Assembly: GCF_000379485.1 (NCBI RefSeq)
Contig: NZ_KB902283.1
Location: forward strand, 1-64,000
Direction: 5' to 3'
DNA length: 64,000 nucleotides
Source: Wenxinia marina DSM 24838
Lineage (GTDB): Bacteria > Pseudomonadota > Alphaproteobacteria > Rhodobacterales > Rhodobacteraceae
Shown: positions 24,372-33,133 of the stretch, piece after piece
Numbering within the stretch: the stretch's first letter is position 1
Layout: every line of letters starts with the position of its first letter
Position numbers and translations under genes: made by a program
The notes under the pieces: model-generated
Told to the model about the DNA's origin: nothing
Database searches by the model: none
Seen by the model: only the letters and a program-made list of their open reading frames with translations

Positions 24372-25559
24372 TCAGTTCCCCGCGGTCGAGGCGGCGCCGG
24401 CAGGACCGGCGTTGCCGCGCATGAGATCGTTGAGGGGCAGGAACGGCACCACGCCGGTGCCCCCGTTCTGGCCGCCGGTGACCTGCGGATCGAGGATCAC
24501 CTTGTCGGTGTCCGCGAGTATCCGCTCCATCGTCTCGAGGTAGATGCGGCGGCGCGTCACGTCCTCGGCCTGCAGGTACTCGCCCAGCACGGCGGAGAAG
24601 CGGCTGGCCTGACCCACGGCGTCGTTCACGGTCTGGGCGCGATACGCCTCGGCCTGCTCGATCGTCTGGGCCGCCTGACCGCGGGCCTCGGCGAGGACGC
24701 GGTTGGCGTAGCGGTCGGCCTCGCGCTGGAGCTGGTCGCGCTCCTGCTCGGCCGCCTGCACGTCACGGAAGCTGTCGATCACCTCCGGCGGCGGGTCGGC
24801 GGTGTCGAGGTTGACGCGCACGATGCTGATGCCGCTCTCGTACTCGTCGAGCGTGGCCTGGATGCCGTCCTGCACCTGCTGCGCGATCAGGCCGCGGTCG
24901 CGGTTGAGGATCGGGGCGAGGTTGGACGCCGCGATCACCTCGCGCATGACGGATTCGCTCACCGCCTGCACGGTCTCTTCCGGCTCGGCGATGTTGAACA
25001 GCATCTTGGCGGGGTCGGCGACGTTCCAGACCACCTGGAAGCCGATGTCGACGATGTTGGCGTCGGTCGTCAGCATCAGGCCGCTCTGGCCGTCCTGCGC
25101 GCCGCGCCGGCCGATCTGCTCGGACCGCTCGGAGGTGACGTTGACGATGTCGTAGGTGACCACAGGCCAGGGCGCGAAGTTCAGGCCCGGATTGCCGGTC
25201 GAGGCATATTCGCCGAGGAACAGCTCCACCGACTGCTCTTCCGGCCGGACGGTGTAGAACGACAGAAAGCCCCACAGGATCACGAGCCCTAGGACGATCA
25301 GGCCGAACGTGCCCCGCGTCAGGCGCGGCCCGCCCGACCCGCCGGTGCCTCCGGTGCCGTTGCCGCCCGTGCCCCGCCCGCCCATCAGGACGCGCAGCTG
25401 CTCGCGGCCGCGGTTCACCCATTCATCGACATCGGGCATCTGCGGACCGTCGCCGTTCGGGCGACGGGGCCGCTGCGGCGGCCGCCTGTCGTCGTCGTTG
25501 CCTCCGGGGGGCCGGCCACCGCCGTTGCCGCCCCAGGGTCCACCGTTGTTCCCAGCCAT
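24372..25559 (-). CDS. hflK: HflK, SPFH/band-7 modulator of FtsH
   Basis: 395 residues from the ATG at 25559. A glycine/asparagine-rich cytoplasmic N-terminal segment (NNGGPWGGNGGG), a second Gly-rich run (GTGGNGTGGTGGSGG), one membrane span (LIVLGLVILWGFLSFY) and the SPFH domain with PEEQSVELFLGEY. The coiled coil contains ERDQLQREADRYANRVLAEA, which alternates with HflC in the ring-shaped complex. Precedes hflC on the minus strand as in most proteobacteria. Confidence 0.93.
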   Translation of the reverse strand: MAGNNGGPWGGNGGGRPPGGNDDDRRPPQRPRRPNGDGPQMPDVDEWVNRGREQLRVLMGGRGTGGNGTGGTGGSGGPRLTRGTFGLIVLGLVILWGFLSFYTVRPEEQSVELFLGEYASTGNPGLNFAPWPVVTYDIVNVTSERSEQIGRRGAQDGQSGLMLTTDANIVDIGFQVVWNVADPAKMLFNIAEPEETVQAVSESVMREVIAASNLAPILNRDRGLIAQQVQDGIQATLDEYESGISIVRVNLDTADPPPEVIDSFRDVQAAEQERDQLQREADRYANRVLAEARGQAAQTIEQAEAYRAQTVNDAVGQASRFSAVLGEYLQAEDVTRRRIYLETMERILADTDKVILDPQVTGGQNGGTGVVPFLPLNDLMRGNAGPAGAASTAGN

Positions 25560-25650
25560 TACTGTGCGTCTTCCCTCCTCGCAGGCGCGCGGACCGGGCA
25601 GTACCGGCCGGCGCGCGGGTGTTCCCAAAATGTGCGCATCGGCGCCGAAT

Positions 25651-27087
25651 TCAAGCAGTGCGGGTCGGCTCCCGCATCGTCACCAGCTCTTCCGCCATCG
25701 TCGGATGGACGGCGCAGGTGCGGTCGAAATCCTCTTTCGTCGCGCCCATCTTCACCGCGATCCCCGCCAGCTGGATCATCTCGCCCGCCTCTGGCGCGAC
25801 GATGTGACACCCCAGCACCCGCCGGCTCTCCGCGTCGACGATCAGCTTCATGAGCACCCGCTCTTTGCTCTCGGCGAAGGCGCTGCGCATCGGCCGGAAG
25901 GAATTGCAGTAGACTTCGATCGCGTGATCCTCGCGCGCCTCCTCCTCGGTCATGCCCACGGTGCCGAACTCCGGCTGGGTGAACACGGCCGATGGAATCA
26001 GGTCGTGATCGACCGGGGTCCGCTCGCCGCCGAAGACCGTCCGGGCGAAGGCCATTCCCTCGCGGATCGCGACCGGCGTCAGGTTCACCCGGTTCGTCAC
26101 GTCGCCGATCGCGTGGATCGAGGGCACGGCGGTCGCGGAATATTCGTCCACCTTCACCTCGCCCCGGCGGCCGATCTCGACGCCGACCTCCTCCAGCCCC
26201 AGCCCCTTGCTGTTCGGCGCCCGCCCGGTCGCGAAGAGCAGCGCGTCGTACGCCCGCTCGGACCCGTTGGTCGCCTTCACCCAGACCGGGCAGCCCGGAT
26301 CGCCCTCGCCCGGGAGCAGGTCGTCGCCCATCACGGCGTCGCTGCCGCTGCCGTGGTCGATCCGCTCGGCCGAGGCGGCGGTCATCTCGGCGATGTCGGT
26401 GCCGACATGCAGGTCGATGCCGCGGGCGCGCATGTTCTCGGCGATCAGCCCGCGCGCCTCGTCGTCGAAGCCGCGCAGGATCTGCGCGCCGCGGTAGAAC
26501 TGGGTCACCTCGACGCCCATCCCGGCGAGGATGCAGGCGAACTCGCAGGCGATGTAGCCGCCGCCGACGATCAGGATGGACTTCGGCAGCTCCTCCAGAT
26601 GGAAGATGTCGTCCGAGACCAGGCCGAGCCGCGCGTTCTTCATGTCCGGCCGCACCGGGTGCCCGCCGGTCGCGACCAGGATGTGCGCGGCGCTGACCGT
26701 GCTGCCGTCGGCGAGCGTGATCTCGTTCGGCCCGCTCACCGTCGCCCTCTGGTCGAAGACGGTCACGCCGGAGGAGTCCAGCAGCTTGCGGTACACGCCT
26801 TCGAGCCGATCCAGTTCCGCCCGCAGCCTGTCGTGGAAGCGCGGCCACTCGAACCGGCTGTCCGGAACCTCCCAGCCGTAGGCCCTCGCCTCCTCCAGCG
26901 CACCGTCGAAGGACGAGGCGAAGACCATCAGCTTCTTCGGCACGCAGCCGCGGATGACGCAGGTCCCGCCCATCCGGCTTTCCTCGGCCAGCGCGACCTT
27001 CGCGCCCAGCTGCGCCGAGACCCGCGCCGCCCGCACGCCGCCGGAGCCGCCGCCGATGACGAAGAGATCGTAGTCGTACCCGGCCAT
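25651..27087 (-). CDS. gor: Glutathione-disulfide reductase
   Basis: 478 residues. FAD-binding GGGSGGVRAAR at the N terminus, redox cysteines C43 and C48 in GTCVIRGCVPKK, NADPH fold with VGGGYIACEFA, FAD-binding IHAIGDVTNRVNLTP, and the catalytic HPTMAEE near 461-467. Reduces oxidised glutathione with NADPH in the cytoplasm. Start ATG 27087 preferred over one two codons upstream because GGGAG is better spaced. A region of about 30 residues after TDIAEMTAAS (DNA about 26270-26390) is longer than usual, with an extra acidic Gly/Asp-rich loop. Preceded by rpiA on the same strand, an order known from Rhodobacteraceae. Confidence 0.93.
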   Translation of the reverse strand: MAGYDYDLFVIGGGSGGVRAARVSAQLGAKVALAEESRMGGTCVIRGCVPKKLMVFASSFDGALEEARAYGWEVPDSRFEWPRFHDRLRAELDRLEGVYRKLLDSSGVTVFDQRATVSGPNEITLADGSTVSAAHILVATGGHPVRPDMKNARLGLVSDDIFHLEELPKSILIVGGGYIACEFACILAGMGVEVTQFYRGAQILRGFDDEARGLIAENMRARGIDLHVGTDIAEMTAASAERIDHGSGSDAVMGDDLLPGEGDPGCPVWVKATNGSERAYDALLFATGRAPNSKGLGLEEVGVEIGRRGEVKVDEYSATAVPSIHAIGDVTNRVNLTPVAIREGMAFARTVFGGERTPVDHDLIPSAVFTQPEFGTVGMTEEEAREDHAIEVYCNSFRPMRSAFAESKERVLMKLIVDAESRRVLGCHIVAPEAGEMIQLAGIAVKMGATKEDFDRTCAVHPTMAEELVTMREPTRTA

Positions 27088-27324
27088 GAACATCTCCCGC
27101 GCGACCCGTCCGAGGCGGTATTCCACAGCCCGTGCCCGATTGCCAGCGGAGGGCGCCGCCGGCCCGGCCCCCTGTCGCGAACCGGCGGAGGGCAGGGACG
27201 CCAATGGCGCCGTCGATCTCCCGACCTCTCCCCCGCACGTTCGCGCCACGGCAAGCCCCCCGGGGACGGTGGGCGGGGCGATGCGCCGGCGCCAGGCGTG
27301 CGCGAGCGCCGGCCGGCGCCCCTT

Positions 27325-28110
27325 CTACTCCGCGATCTCGGTGAAGATGTTGTCCTCGCCCTCGAGCGCGTAGCGCGTCTCGCTCACGCCGCCTTCGGCG
27401 AGGTCGCGTACCAGGACCCGACCGTCGCCGTGGCCGACGACGAGCGCGTCGCAGATGTCGATGAAGAGGCCGTTCTCCACGACGCCGGGGATCTGGTTCA
27501 GCACGAGGCTCAGCTGCCGCGCATTGCCGATCCGGCCGAGCTGCAGGTCGAGGATGTGATTGCCCTCGTCCGTCACGAACGGGGCGTCGCCGCTCATGCG
27601 CAGCGCCGTGGTCCGACCCAGCACGTCCAGGCCGATCAGCGCCTCCTCCACCAGCAGCTGCGTCGTCTGCCAGCCGAACGGGACCACCTCGATCGGCAGG
27701 GGGAACGCGCCCAGCGTCTCGACCTGCTTGCCGGCGTCGGCGATCACCACCATCCGGTCCGACGCGGTCGCCACGATCTTTTCCTGCAGGTGCGCGCCGC
27801 CCCCGCCCTTGATGAGGTTGAGGTTGCCGTCCACCTCGTCGGCGCCGTCGATCGTCAGATCCAGCCACTTCGCCTCGTCCAGCGAGATCACCTCGATCCC
27901 CACCTCCCGCGCCAGCGACGCGGTGCGGGACGAGGTCGGCACCGCCCGAATCCGCAGGCCCCCGGCCACCCTCTCGCCGAGGCAGCGCACCAGCCAGGCG
28001 GCGGTCGACCCGGTGCCGAGGCCGATCTTCATGCCGCTCTCGACGAATTCGCTGGCGCGGCGGGCGGCCACGTACTTGGCCTTGTCGATGGGTGAGAGCG
28101 GGGCGGGCAT
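27325..28110 (-). CDS. rpiA: Ribose-5-phosphate isomerase A
   Basis: 261 residues from the ATG at 28110, which has GGAG seven bases upstream; a longer frame upstream is not needed. Family motifs: GLGTGSTAAW (phosphate loop), DGADEVD (catalytic Asp), KGGGGAHLQEKIVA (catalytic Lys/Glu region). Interconverts ribose-5-phosphate and ribulose-5-phosphate in the pentose phosphate pathway. A gap of about 240 bases separates it from gor, with no visible terminator, so they may share a transcript. Confidence 0.94.
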   Translation of the reverse strand: MPAPLSPIDKAKYVAARRASEFVESGMKIGLGTGSTAAWLVRCLGERVAGGLRIRAVPTSSRTASLAREVGIEVISLDEAKWLDLTIDGADEVDGNLNLIKGGGGAHLQEKIVATASDRMVVIADAGKQVETLGAFPLPIEVVPFGWQTTQLLVEEALIGLDVLGRTTALRMSGDAPFVTDEGNHILDLQLGRIGNARQLSLVLNQIPGVVENGLFIDICDALVVGHGDGRVLVRDLAEGGVSETRYALEGEDNIFTEIAE

Positions 28111-28249
28111 CGGCGGTCTCCAGGGCGTGACGTGCGCGTTCGTCATAGCGCCTGCCGCGCAGCGACGCGACCCTCCCCGCGCCGATCGCGCCCGGCCGTG
28201 GCGCTGCCGCGCGGAACCTGACCGTCGCCCATGAGACGACCGTGCCGTG

Positions 28250-28445
28250 CTATTCGAGGACGACGGAGGGCAGCGTCCGGCCGCGAACAGAGGCTCCGAC
28301 GCCGCAGCGTTGAGGGCGTCTTAGCTTGATGCCCCCGCCGGGCCCCGCCGGATCCCCGTCGTCTCGCCGGTGGCGCGGAAGCGTCTGCCCGGGGGGCGGC
28401 CACTCGCTGCCCGGGCCGCTGGCGCGGCTGATCCGGGCGCCCCCC
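28250..28445 (-). repeat. Dispersed repeat, copy 1
   Basis: Read on the minus strand it begins GGATCAGCCGCGCCAGCGG, passes GCCCGGGCAGCG and GGCCGCCCC, then GACGCTTCC, and ends near CGCGGCCGGACGCTGCCCTC. The same order of blocks is found at 43795-43975 and 50918-51085. No reading frame is conserved across the copies beyond chance. Confidence 0.55.
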
Positions 28446-28519
28446 TCCCGATATGATCTCCGCGCGACTGACCCGGCTGAGCGCTGAACGAGGACACGAC
28501 TTGGCTCTCGTCCACTCCC

Positions 28520-28600
28520 GTCCCGGGCCCGGCCCGCGACCTCTTCCAACCGGGGGCCCGCTCGGGCCTCGCGCGGCCGCCGGTCAGGCCCGGGGCGGGT
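28520..28600. repeat. REP/BIME-like pair of palindromes
   Basis: First unit GTCCCGGG (28520-28527) against CCCGCGAC (28533-28540) with one mismatch; second unit CCTCGCGCGGCCG followed by GGTCAGGCCCGGGGCGGGT (to 28600). Same inverted arrangement and spacing as at 22.7 and 54.6 kb. Confidence 0.55.
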
Positions 28601-28723
28601 ATGGCGACGACGGATCTCTGCCGCGCAGCACCCGCCCCACCGGCCGCCCGCCCCCGCCGCCTTCCGCCCGCGTCCCGTCGCAATCCATCCGCCCCCACTC
28701 GCACCGCACCCTATTGTCCCCCC

Positions 28724-29389
28724 ATGACCCTCATCCTGCACTACGCCCCCGACAACGCCTCGCTGTGCATCCGCATCGCGCTGCTCAAGCAGGGTCTTCC
28801 GTTCCAGACCCGTCTCGTCGACCGCCGCGCCCGGGCGCAGAGGGACACCGCCTACCTGGCGCTCAACCCCCACGGCCTGATCCCTGTCCTCGAGGCCCCG
28901 GACGGCCCGCTGTTCGAGACCGCCGCGATCCTCATCTGGCTGGACGAGACCCACGGCGACCTCCTGCCGCCGCGCGGCGATCCGACCCGCGCCGCGGCGC
29001 TGTCCTGGCTCGTCTGGCTGTCGAACAGCCTGCACCCCGCCCTTCAGATCCTCTTCGGCCCCGCCCGCTTCGTCCCGCCCGACATCCTGCCGCCGCTGAT
29101 CGCGACCACGCGGACCCGCATCGCCGCCCTCCTCGACCTCGCCGAGGCGCACATTCCCGCCGCTCCCGCGCTCGACGCCTACCTCTTCCCCATGCTGCGC
29201 TGGCTGGCCCTCTACCCGCGGGGCGAGACGGCCTGGTTCGACCTCGCCCGCTGGCCCGGCCTTTACGATCGCGCCGCGGCGTGGGAGACCTCGGCCCCGG
29301 TCCGCGCCGCCGCCGTGGCCGAAGGCCTGGGCGCGCGACCCGTCACCCGCCCACAGCCGCCGAACCCGCCCGAGGGGAGCCCCACCTGA
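28724..29389 (+). CDS. Glutathione S-transferase family protein
   Basis: 221 residues. N-terminal thioredoxin-like domain with YAPDNASLCIRIALLKQGL (helix 1 with Ser/Cys), NPHGLIPVL (cis-proline) and FETAAILIWL; a C-terminal all-helical domain follows. The active-site position is Ser/Cys rather than Tyr. No Shine-Dalgarno is visible and a TATTGT box lies six bases upstream, so the message may be leaderless. The stop overlaps the sdaA ATG (TGATG), making the two genes a coupled pair. Substrate unknown. Confidence 0.88.
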   Translation: MTLILHYAPDNASLCIRIALLKQGLPFQTRLVDRRARAQRDTAYLALNPHGLIPVLEAPDGPLFETAAILIWLDETHGDLLPPRGDPTRAAALSWLVWLSNSLHPALQILFGPARFVPPDILPPLIATTRTRIAALLDLAEAHIPAAPALDAYLFPMLRWLALYPRGETAWFDLARWPGLYDRAAAWETSAPVRAAAVAEGLGARPVTRPQPPNPPEGSPT

Positions 29390-30762
29390 TGTTCCTGTCC
29401 GTCTTCGAGATGTTCAAGGTCGGCGTCGGCCCGTCCTCGTCGCACACGATGGGGCCGATGGTCGCCGCGGCGCGGTTCCTCGACCACCTGCGCCGTCAGC
29501 CCTTCTCCGTCGCGGGCGTGCGCGCCTCGCTGCACGGCTCGCTCGCCTTCACCGGCGTCGGCCACGCCACCGACCGGGCGGTGATCCTCGGCCTCGCCGG
29601 CTTCCGGCCCGACGACTACGACGCCGAGAAGGCCGAGGCCGAGCTGGCCCGCATCAATGAGGAGGGCACCGTCGATCCCGAGGGCCTGCCGCGGCTCGCC
29701 TTCCGCCCGGCCGAGCATCTGGTCTTCGACCGCGGCCCCGCCCTGCCCGGCCACGCCAACGGCCTGATCCTGCAAGGGCTCGACGCCGAGGGCGACGTGG
29801 TGACCGAGGTGACCTACTACAGCGTCGGCGGCGGCTTCGTCCTCACCGCCGACGAGCTCGCCGCGGGCAAGGGCACCGACGACGGCCCGCCCGTCCCCTA
29901 CCCGTTCAAGAGCGCCGCCGAGATGCTGCAGATGGCCGCCGCCTCGGGCCTCACCATTGCCGGCATGAAACGCGCGAACGAGCTGTCCCGCCGCCCCGCC
30001 GCCGATCTCGACCAAGGCATGAAGCGCATCTGGGAGGTGATGAACGACTGCATCGACCGCGGCCTCGCGGCCGAGGGCACGCTGCCCGGCGGCCTCAAGG
30101 TCCGCCGCCGCGCCAGGGGCATCCGCGACGCGCTGATCGCCGAGCGCGGCACCAATCTCGCCGCGCCGCACACGATCAACGACTGGATGAGTGCCTACGC
30201 GATGGCGGTGAACGAGGAGAACGCCGCCGGCGGTCAGGTGGTCACCGCGCCGACCAACGGCGCCGCGGGCGTGATGCCCGCCGTCATCCGCTACTGGCTG
30301 GACAACGTGCCCGGCGCCGCGCCCTCGCGCGTGCCCGAGTTCCTGCTCACCGCCGCCGCGATCGGCGGCCTCATCAAGTTCAACGCCTCGATCTCGGGCG
30401 CCGAGTGCGGCTGCCAGGCCGAGGTCGGCAGCGCCTCGGCGATGGCCGCCGCCGGCCTCTGCGCGGTCCTCGGCGGCACGCCGGCGCAGGTCGAGAACGC
30501 CGCCGAGATCGCGCTGGAGCACCATCTCGGCATGACCTGCGACCCGGTCCGCGGCCTCGTCCAGGTCCCCTGCATCGAGCGCAACGGCCTCGGCGCGATC
30601 AAGGCCGTCTCCGCGGCCTCGCTGTCGCTGCGCGGGGACGGCACGCACCTCGTCCCGCTCGACGCCGCAATCGAGACGATGCGCCAGACCGGCGCGGACA
30701 TGAGCGAGAAGTACAAGGAGACGTCGCTCGGCGGCCTCGCGGTGAACGTGCCGAACTGCTGA
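29389..30762 (+). CDS. sdaA: L-serine ammonia-lyase, iron-sulfur type
   Basis: 457 residues, single-chain form joining the beta domain ([12 protein letters not shown] near the N terminus) and the catalytic alpha domain. Cluster cysteines occur in [17 protein letters not shown], further on in [14 protein letters not shown], and the SSSHT motif is the substrate-binding signature. Uses a labile [4Fe-4S] cluster to deaminate serine to pyruvate in the cytoplasm. Starts within the stop of the GST gene. The only ATG at the right place gives the family's normal [19 protein letters not shown] opening. Confidence 0.95.
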   Translation: MFLSVFEMFKVGVGPSSSHTMGPMVAAARFLDHLRRQPFSVAGVRASLHGSLAFTGVGHATDRAVILGLAGFRPDDYDAEKAEAELARINEEGTVDPEGLPRLAFRPAEHLVFDRGPALPGHANGLILQGLDAEGDVVTEVTYYSVGGGFVLTADELAAGKGTDDGPPVPYPFKSAAEMLQMAAASGLTIAGMKRANELSRRPAADLDQGMKRIWEVMNDCIDRGLAAEGTLPGGLKVRRRARGIRDALIAERGTNLAAPHTINDWMSAYAMAVNEENAAGGQVVTAPTNGAAGVMPAVIRYWLDNVPGAAPSRVPEFLLTAAAIGGLIKFNASISGAECGCQAEVGSASAMAAAGLCAVLGGTPAQVENAAEIALEHHLGMTCDPVRGLVQVPCIERNGLGAIKAVSAASLSLRGDGTHLVPLDAAIETMRQTGADMSEKYKETSLGGLAVNVPNC

Positions 30763-30773
30763 GGCGACGGTGC

Positions 30774-30803
30774 TTGCCGCAACGGCAGTCCGGCGACTAG
30801 CAT
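30774..30803 (+). promoter_or_regulatory. Possible promoter of the small secreted-protein gene
   Basis: TTGCCG (30774-30779), an 18-base spacer and TAGCAT (30798-30803). The start would fall at the foot of the hairpin at 30806-30832, giving a leader of about 30 bases. Confidence 0.35.
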
Positions 30804-30805
30804 CG

Positions 30806-30832
30806 CCCCCTGACGCATCTACCTTCAGGGGG
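30806..30832 (+). promoter_or_regulatory. Leader hairpin that holds the Shine-Dalgarno (or the sdaA terminator)
   Basis: CCCCCTGA (30806-30813) pairs perfectly with TCAGGGGG (30825-30832) around an 11-base loop. The AGGGGG in the 3' arm is the Shine-Dalgarno of the next gene, eight bases before its ATG. TTTT follows the stem, so the element could also be the sdaA terminator, or serve both roles. Confidence 0.5.
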
Positions 30833-30840
30833 TTTTCATC

Positions 30841-31251
30841 ATGCACGTCCTTCGCCTCGCCGCCCTTCTCTGCCTGTGCGCCCTGCCGGCCGCCGCGCAG
30901 CAGTGGAACCAGCTCGCCTACTACGTCGCCTGGATCGGGCCGGAGGACATGCGCAACTCTAGCGGGGTCCGCCTGACCTCACTCGGCGCCGTACTGCAGC
31001 AGGACCGCGCCAACGTGCACCGCTTCAATATCCGCCACCCGCAGGACGAATACGATCCGGTCTTCGGCAACCAGAGCGTCCGGGCGATGATCCCGCAGCT
31101 CTACCAGAACGGCGGCCGCGCCCCCGGGCTGGAGGCGGCCGTCGCGTCGGGGCAGCCGTTCGGCGTGAGCGTCTTCGTCTGCGGCTACGGCAGCACGCCG
31201 CAGGTGATCTACCTCGCCGGCTGGGGCGAGGACCATTCGGGCTGCTACTGA
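30841..31251 (+). CDS. Small secreted protein of unknown function
   Basis: 136 residues. Signal peptide MHVLRLAALLCLCALPAAA, predicted cleavage before QQWNQ. The mature protein of about 117 residues has two cysteines, one in SVFVCGYGS and one in the last three residues (GCY), which could form a disulfide in the periplasm. No known domain recognised. The sequence is well balanced in codon use and has a strong Shine-Dalgarno inside a hairpin, so it is a real gene. No operon partner: sdaA upstream is separated by the hairpin, and the downstream gene begins 170 bases on. Confidence 0.7.
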   Translation: MHVLRLAALLCLCALPAAAQQWNQLAYYVAWIGPEDMRNSSGVRLTSLGAVLQQDRANVHRFNIRHPQDEYDPVFGNQSVRAMIPQLYQNGGRAPGLEAAVASGQPFGVSVFVCGYGSTPQVIYLAGWGEDHSGCY

Positions 31252-31424
31252 GGACCTGGCCGCCTGGGCCTGACGGCAGGCTGCGCCGCCCGTCGACCCT
31301 CCACAGGCAGATGACGCGGCGCCCGCCAGCGGCCCGCGCCCGCTCTTCCCGACGTGGCGCGGCGGGCCCCACCGTTGCCCGCATCCGCCCTTGCCCCCGC
31401 CGCCCCCGCGGCTAGCCTGCCGGC

Positions 31425-32354
31425 ATGAGCGCCCCCGCCCCGGCCACCGCCGCACCCTCCCGCGCCGACCGCCCCCTCCTCGGCATCGCCCTGATGCTGG
31501 GCTTCTGCGTCCTCGCCCCGCTGGGCGACGGGGTGGCCAAGCTGATCGGCACGGCCGTCGCGATGCCGGTGCTCCTTCTCGCCCGATTCGCGATCCAGGC
31601 TGCGGTCCTGACGCCGCTGACGCTCGCCTCGTCGGCGCCCTGGCCGGACGGCCGCGCGCTCGGGCTCATCGCGATCCGCACGCTCCTGCACATCGCCGGC
31701 ATCGCGATGATGTTCACCGCCCTGCGCTACCTCCCCCTCGCCGACGCGGTGGCCATCGCCTTCATCATGCCCTTCATCATGCTGCTCCTCGGCCACCTCG
31801 TCCTCGGCGAGGAGGTGGGACCGGTCCGCCTGATCGCCTGCGGCGTCGGCTTCGTCGGCACGCTCCTGGTGGTGCAGCCGAACTTCGCCGCCGTCGGTGC
31901 GCCGGCGCTCCTGCCGCTGGGTGTCGCGGTCGTCTTCGCCTTCTTCATGCTGGTCGCCCGGATCGTCGGCCGCACGGTGGACCCGGTCCGGATGCAGGCG
32001 ATCTCGGGCCTGATGGCGCTGCCGCTCCTGCTGCCGCTGCTGCTGTGGGTGCCGGCGGACCTGATCCTGCCGTCGGCGCAGGTCGGTGGCCTGCTCCTGC
32101 TCCTCGGCCTTCTGGGCACCGTCGCGCACCTCGCGATGACCGGATCGCTGCGCTACGCGCCCTCGGCGACGCTCGCTCCGATGCAGTACCTCGAGATCCC
32201 CTTCGCCACCCTCGTCGGCTGGGCGATGTTCGGCGACCTGCCGAACGGCCTGGCGGCGCTCGGCATCGCGGTGACGATGGTGGCCGGCCTCTGGATCATC
32301 CGGCGCGAGCGGGCCAGCGCGGCGCGGCTGCGGGCGGCCCCGCCAGTGCCCTGA
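31425..32354 (+). CDS. DMT/EamA-family transporter
   Basis: 309 residues with ten predicted membrane helices in two EamA repeats. The first repeat carries LADAVAIAFIMPFIMLLLGH and the second SATLAPMQYLEIPFATLVGW, both typical of metabolite exporters of the RhaT/EamA group. Inner-membrane location. The last 59 bases overlap the 3' end of the convergent thiN gene. The substrate is unknown; amino acids or nucleotide-type metabolites are common for the family. Confidence 0.88.
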   Translation: MSAPAPATAAPSRADRPLLGIALMLGFCVLAPLGDGVAKLIGTAVAMPVLLLARFAIQAAVLTPLTLASSAPWPDGRALGLIAIRTLLHIAGIAMMFTALRYLPLADAVAIAFIMPFIMLLLGHLVLGEEVGPVRLIACGVGFVGTLLVVQPNFAAVGAPALLPLGVAVVFAFFMLVARIVGRTVDPVRMQAISGLMALPLLLPLLLWVPADLILPSAQVGGLLLLLGLLGTVAHLAMTGSLRYAPSATLAPMQYLEIPFATLVGWAMFGDLPNGLAALGIAVTMVAGLWIIRRERASAARLRAAPPVP

Positions 32355-32988
32355 CCGCCGCCTCCAGCGCCGCCCGCGGCAGGATCACCAGCATCCCCGG
32401 CCCGTCCGGCGCCAGCGTCGCCACGCCGCCGGCCGTCGCGTTCGACGTGCCGATCCGCCCCTCGGGAGAGAAGTCGATCCCGTCCGTGGGCCAGACCAGC
32501 CCGGTCGAGGCGATACGGCAGGGCAGCATCGGGTAGAGCGACACCAGCGTGCCCGGACCGAGGTCCAGCCGCAGCGCGGGAGGACACAGGAACAGCAGGC
32601 TCTCCGCACCCACGACGACGCACGGCCGGTCCGGCCGCGCCAGCAGCGTGTGGAGCACCGCCAGCTCGTGATCCAGCCGCCCGCCGGTGAACCCCACCGC
32701 CAGCGCCAGCGGCGCCTCGACCGAGCGCAGCACCTTGTCGAAGTCGGTGCTCTGCTGTTCACTGACACGGTGGAGCCGGCCGGCGAAGGCGGCCCGCGCG
32801 GCGTCCGAGATGGAATCCATGTCGCCGATGACCGCCCGAGGGGTCACGCCAGCGGTCAGCGCCGCATCGGCGCCTCCGTCCGCGGCGACGAGAGCCGGCG
32901 CGAGGCTTAACGCCTCATCAAGATCGGTGCGCCTAAAGTCGGCCCCGCCGAGGAGGGTCACGGGCCGATCGGACCGAACGAGGACCAT
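32296..32988 (-). CDS. thiN: Thiamine diphosphokinase
   Basis: 230 residues. N-terminal catalytic domain with VAADGGADAAL (35-45) and VIGDMDSISD (53-62), the ATP/metal-binding motifs of thiamine pyrophosphokinase; a QSTDFDKVL segment binds thiamine. The C-terminal domain is beta-rich. Converts thiamine to thiamine diphosphate. Its 3' end overlaps the convergent DMT transporter by 59 bases. The last 20 residues, rich in Ala, Pro and Arg, are encoded in that overlap and may be dispensable. Confidence 0.88.
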   Translation of the reverse strand: MVLVRSDRPVTLLGGADFRRTDLDEALSLAPALVAADGGADAALTAGVTPRAVIGDMDSISDAARAAFAGRLHRVSEQQSTDFDKVLRSVEAPLALAVGFTGGRLDHELAVLHTLLARPDRPCVVVGAESLLFLCPPALRLDLGPGTLVSLYPMLPCRIASTGLVWPTDGIDFSPEGRIGTSNATAGGVATLAPDGPGMLVILPRAALEAAVRALAGPPAAAPRWPARAG

Positions 32989-33133
32989 CAGGACCGCCTC
33001 ATTGTTTCCGGCCGGGAAACCGGCGCCACGAAAGGGTCACGAAATCGAGCGTCCCGCAACCCGGTCCCGGTCCGGTTTCCGTCCCGATCCGTGGTAAACG
33101 GTTTGTTGCTGGATGGGAGAAAGCGAGCGAGCA

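Larger units (their letters stand above)
28111..28723. other. 613-base region between rpiA and the GST gene
   Basis: No credible gene. Contains one copy of the dispersed repeat (about 28250-28445, minus orientation), then an AT-richer strip (CGATATGATC near 28450) and a REP/BIME-like pair (28520-28600). The divergent promoters for rpiA and the GST gene must lie here. Immediately before the GST ATG, TATTGT at 28713-28718 could be a -10 box for a leaderless or near-leaderless transcript. Confidence 0.55.

Noticed and set aside
28453-30762. An N-terminal extension of the serine ammonia-lyase
   Set aside because: It covers the GST gene in another frame and is Arg/Pro-rich; the ATG at 29389 gives the family start.
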